Shown in pieces: positions 60,361-64,000 of a stretch of DNA of 64,000 bases. Every line of letters begins with the position of its first letter. Position 1 is the stretch's first letter. Location: positions 17,222,564 to 17,286,563 of the forward strand of contig JALGQZ010000009.1 in NCBI GenBank assembly GCA_023105745.1, read 5' to 3'. The stretch comes from Austropuccinia psidii (lineage: Eukaryota; Basidiomycota; Pucciniomycetes; Pucciniales; Sphaerophragmiaceae). The notes beneath the pieces were generated by a model, which saw only the letters and a program-made list of their open reading frames with translations, was not told where the DNA came from and searched no databases. A program made the position numbers and the translations under genes.

Positions 60361-61133
60361 AGGCAAGCAACACTTATAGAGAGGGTATGTTTTTGTTTGA
60401 AAGATTTGATAGATTCTAGATTACAGCAGACTGTGCCTCTATGGCAGAGTGAGTATTCCAGATTTTGGAATATGGAACCAGGCAGTTTAACTCAACTAGA
60501 GTAGTTTGATAACAAAATTCTTTAGCGCTATATGGATACCAACTTTTCTGATTTTTTTATTCAATTAAGTAGTCAGTGCTAATGATCTGATCAATCTTTA
60601 GTCTTGAATGAGTTAATTGCTAAGGAATTTTATTTAAATTTTTGTCCCAATTTTGACTCCTATGCGTCTCTTTGCGTCAGCTAGCCTTGTCATTTTAAAT
60701 TTCTACTGCTTAGTTTTCCTTTTCACTCAAACTCAGCCTCAAACTCAGATTCAAACTCAGATTCAGTGGGGATAAATCTGGGGGGTTCAATCTAAAAGAT
60801 CTGTTGGGGCATTCGACTGCCCGCTGCTCGCTGCTCTCTGCTCTCTGCCCAGCAAGCACTTGAAACCTAATCAGCTTTTAGGCTAATCGATAAACAAACT
60901 CACAATCTCCTAAAATCTCAATCCTCCAATGGCGTCACCGATCACTGGTCAACGTGGTCAGTGGCGCTGGGGTCGATTGCTGCTGGATTTTCGCCCCAAG
61001 GAATTAAAAATTTAAGAAATTAAATTCACTCTTTATTCTCCATCAATTTATCACCAACCGATCCTCATCGAGCATTCTGACAAAATCTCATTCCAATCCA
61101 ATTCAATCCAATCTATCTATCGATCGATCGATC
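60361..61133 (+). promoter_or_regulatory. Upstream region of the fatty acid synthase gene
   Basis: GC content rises here. It holds three 12-bp units CAAACTCAGATT or close (60728-60763), a CTGCTCGCTGCTCTCTGC repeat (about 60820-60850), and a run of CTAT then CGAT units (61113-61132) that ends one base before the ATG. No clear TATA box. A is at -3 of the start codon (ATCATGA). Confidence 0.5.
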
Positions 61134-64000
61134 ATGAACTATTCAAATTATCAGCTGGTCATCCTTCATCCACCTACCAACGCTAGATTCTCATTTCAAG
61201 TTAAAAAAAAATCGGATCATGATCTTAATTTGATTCAATTATCCAAGGATGACTTCTTGATCTGGTTAGATGATGCCATTGATTCACCAATAAACAATTT
61301 CAAAAAATCTTCAAATTCACAAATCGATCAAGATCAAGCCATTAACATTCAAGAAAATCAAGATCAAAGTGAAATTAAAAAAGATTTAAATGAAGCTCAT
61401 CTCATCCTTTTAGCTCATTATCTTGAATTTATCGCAAATCATTCAAAATTTTCATCATTCACCATAGACGCTTTCCTTCATTTTCATCATCTTCTAACTA
61501 AAAATAATCTGCAAGATATTCATTCTGCTAGCTTTAATCTCACTAGCTCAGAAGAAGCTCGTAAATTGATCATCAAATCTTATTACCTTGCAAGGCATTC
61601 AATCCATCAACTTGATTCAATTCCATCTCCTCCAGTTGGTAAACTTTGGAAAGATGATCTAGGTCCAAATCTTATTAAAAAATTGGCCGGCGTCTTTGGT
61701 GGTCAGGGCGTCAATGAAACTTATTGGCAAGAGTTAGAGGTATGTTGATTTTAACTTGTCGAACAAAATTTTCATCTAATCACTTGGTTGATCTTGCTTT
61801 TGCTCTCATTTATTCAGAACTTATACTCATTATATCCAACCTTACTTCAAGAGTATCTTGAATGTCTTGATCCTCATCTAAACGCTTTGGCTCGTTCAGA
61901 TGAAGCTCAAGCTAGTTCTTTGTACAAACATTATGGCATTCAAATAATCAAAGTCAGTCATCATCTGAGTCGCTTTTCATTAAATTGCTCATTAATCTGT
62001 TTAACTTTTTAAAAATCTCTAGTGGCTAACTCAACCTGACTCAAGACCGCCTACTCACTATCTTGCTACCTGCGCCATATCATTACCTCTCATTGGTCTA
62101 GTTCAGATTGCTCATTATATCATCATTGGTCTCACTCAAGCCCTATCTCCCAATCAACTCTCCTCTCAACTATCAGCTGGTGTCACTGGTCATTCCCAAG
62201 GCGTCGTTGTCGCTACTCTTGTCGCCGGTCGCTTACCTACTGATTTAAACACTTGGTCTCAATTCTATCAATCCACTCTTCATGCCATAACCCTGCTCTT
62301 TCATATTGGCCTTAGAGGCTCTGTGGCCTTCCCTCAAACTTCTCTACCCCCTCAACTTACTAGTATCACAGCTCAAAATGAAGGTCTTCCAACTCCCATG
62401 TTGGCTATCACTGGTCTAAGCCTCCAAGCCCTACAGAAATCTATCAATCAACTCTCTACACATTTGGAAAGCTCCCATCACCCCTTCAATGCTCAAGTTT
62501 CTCTCTTTAATGGCCCAGAAGCGTTCGTAGTGACAGGTCATCCGAGAATCTTGGTTGGATTGGTATCTCTCCTTAGAAAGTGCAAGGCAGATCCAGATCA
62601 AGACCAATCCAAGGTATTTATTTCATCCTTCGTTGGTTCTTCTCCCTCATACTTACCAATCTTGTCTTATCCTCCTCAGATTCCTTTTAGTAAGCGTTTA
62701 CCCGTCTTTACTATGAGGTTTTTACCCATCGGAGTTCCCTATCACTCTCACCATCTTGCGGGATGCACATCACTTTTAATGCGTCCATCCGAACTGGGTG
62801 GCCTTGCTGGTCAAGAGATAGCTTGGTGGGAAACTCACAAGAAAACGCTCGCCTGCCCTGTTTATCATGCTGGTACTGGAGAAGATCTTCGATCTGAATC
62901 AAAAGGCCTTCTCGAGAGTCTGGCCGATCAAATTTTTACCAGTCCTATCAAGTGGACATTAGCTTGCGCTTTCCCCAAGAATCCTACTCACGTTATTGAG
63001 TAAGCCTTAATAAACCTTGTATTTTTTTCACATCTAACAATTCAGTTGTTGACCAAGTCTTTACATTCCTTCAATCCCTCCTTCCATTCTCAGCTTCGGC
63101 CTAGGTAATCTCTCTGGTATTGGAAAACTTGTGGCCCGAAACACTGAAGGTAAAGGCTATCGTTTAGTTTTTGCCAGTTTGCCTGCTTCTGGTCAAGGTC
63201 ACAAAATCATGAACGAGGTTTATGATTCTATCAATCTCGTCAAGGAGGAAAAGTGGTCAGACAAATACAAAATCTCTTTGGTCAAGACTCGGTTTGTGAT
63301 ACTTTCAAATCTTCCAATGCTTTCTGGTCCTCATCAGCAAATTTGTTTTTTTTAGAGACGGTCGATTACACATTGATACCCCATTTTCTAGATTGTTATC
63401 CAAGCCGCCTTTGATGGTTGCTGGTATGACACCTTGTACAGTACCTGCAGACTTTAATGCGGCGTAAGTACTCAAATTTGCCCGGATTCTTTTTTTTTTT
63501 TTGAAGAATTTTGGAACTAGTCGGTAATAGTTTAATTGACAATTTGGATAAAAATTGTTTTACAAGCGTCATGAACGCTGGCTATCATATTGAACTAGCT
63601 GGTGGCGGACATTACAATGCTAAAGCACTTCGATCAAAAGTGGATGCTATTCGCGCTAAACTGCAGAAACCCGGCTTGGGGCTCACCTTGAACGCCTTAT
63701 ATATTAATCCAAAACAATGGGCATTTCAATTTCCACTGTGGCTTCAAATGCGTAAGGAAGGTCTCCCCTTGGATGGATTTGTCGTTGCTGCCGGAATCCC
63801 TAGTTCAGAAAAAGCAAAGGAAATCATTGATGGCCTTAAGGAAGCTGGAATTAAACATGTCAGCTTTAAACCTGGCTCCGTAGAAGGTATCCGTCAAGTT
63901 ATCAACATTGCTGCTGCCAATCCAGATTTCCCCGTAATTTGTCAATGGACTGGTGGTCGTGCCGGAGGTCATCATAGCTGCGAAGATTTCCATCAACCAA
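61134..64000 (+). CDS. FAS1: Fatty acid synthase, beta chain N-terminal part (acetyltransferase and enoyl reductase)
   Basis: Proposed exons: 61134-61739, 61818-61952, 62023-62613, 62680-62999, 63094-63291, 63356-63463 and 63567 onward, with GT-AG introns of 64-103 bp. About 797 residues are in view; the gene runs off the window (the yeast beta chain is about 2050 residues). The sequence follows fungal Fas1: KLAGVFGGQGVNETY before the first intron, GHSQG with the acyl-transfer Ser at about residue 305, SLPP and PTPMLAITGLS, MRFLPIGVPYHSHH, then the enoyl reductase blocks KPPLMVAGMTPCTV (about 633-646), IELAGGGHYNA (about 661) and QWTGGRAGGHHS (about 779-790), which belongs to the FMN site. 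In the cytosolic synthase these domains load acetyl units and reduce enoyl intermediates. The start is the first ATG upstream in frame. Whether beta and alpha chains are fused, as in some basidiomycetes, cannot be seen. Confidence 0.96.

Noticed and set aside
60435..60504. tRNA-like stretch with an A-box-like TGGCAGAGTGAG and B-box-like GTTTAACTC
   Set aside because: The 7-base anticodon loop lacks the T before the anticodon, the T-arm does not pair, the acceptor has only five pairs and no T-run follows. Probably chance or a very old relic.
1..64000. CRISPR arrays, rRNA, bacterial operons
   Set aside because: No regularly spaced identical repeats, no rRNA words; spliced host gene and LTR elements show a eukaryotic source.

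Overview
The window reads as a repeat-choked, AT-rich fungal chromosome segment with a single host gene at its right edge. The gene (61134 to beyond 64000, + strand, six short GT-AG introns) encodes the N-terminal part of a fungal-type fatty acid synthase beta chain. The style of the transposons (long LTRs, chromodomain gag-pol, long AT-rich spacers) and the wording of their proteins resemble rust fungi (Pucciniales), most like Austropuccinia psidii. That species call comes from recognition only; no search was run.

Almost everything from about 2.5 to 59.3 kb is a nest of Ty3/Gypsy LTR retrotransposons, many of which can be delimited by 5-bp target duplications. Names used here: Z (tail at 6.4-10.5 kb, +); X (tail at 10.5-34.9 kb, +, its 3' LTR cut into three by two later insertions); A (12244-24995, +, dead, GTTTT duplication, carrying a solo LTR in gag); Y (25478-34251, -, old and internally deleted, carrying another solo LTR); B (38259-59266, +, ATTTC duplication, nearly intact); C (41135-51223, -, TAACT duplication, youngest), which landed 28 nt inside the gag ORF of B. 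Solo LTRs lie at 2553-4319, 7897-9728, 16129-18053, 31095-32480 and probably 35424-36180. A minisatellite lies at about 5.3-6.2 kb.

A, B, C and Y share one plan: LTR, primer-binding-like block, short leader exon, gag with zinc knuckle, protease, reverse transcriptase, RNase H, integrase with a chromodomain-like tail, a hairpin, polypurine tract, LTR. In B and C gag-pol is one long frame broken only by isolated stop codons (two in B, one in C), so B and C may be non-autonomous or read through.

The most unusual observation is a second reading frame overlapping the start of gag. It is recognisable in all four elements although they belong to diverged families. Splice signals in the leader could join a short acidic or polar exon to this frame, remove the gag start codon, and even create the start codon of the new protein across the first splice junction. 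This would give each element a spliced accessory protein of about 280 residues in addition to unspliced Gag-Pol. It is an inference from sequence and needs transcript evidence.
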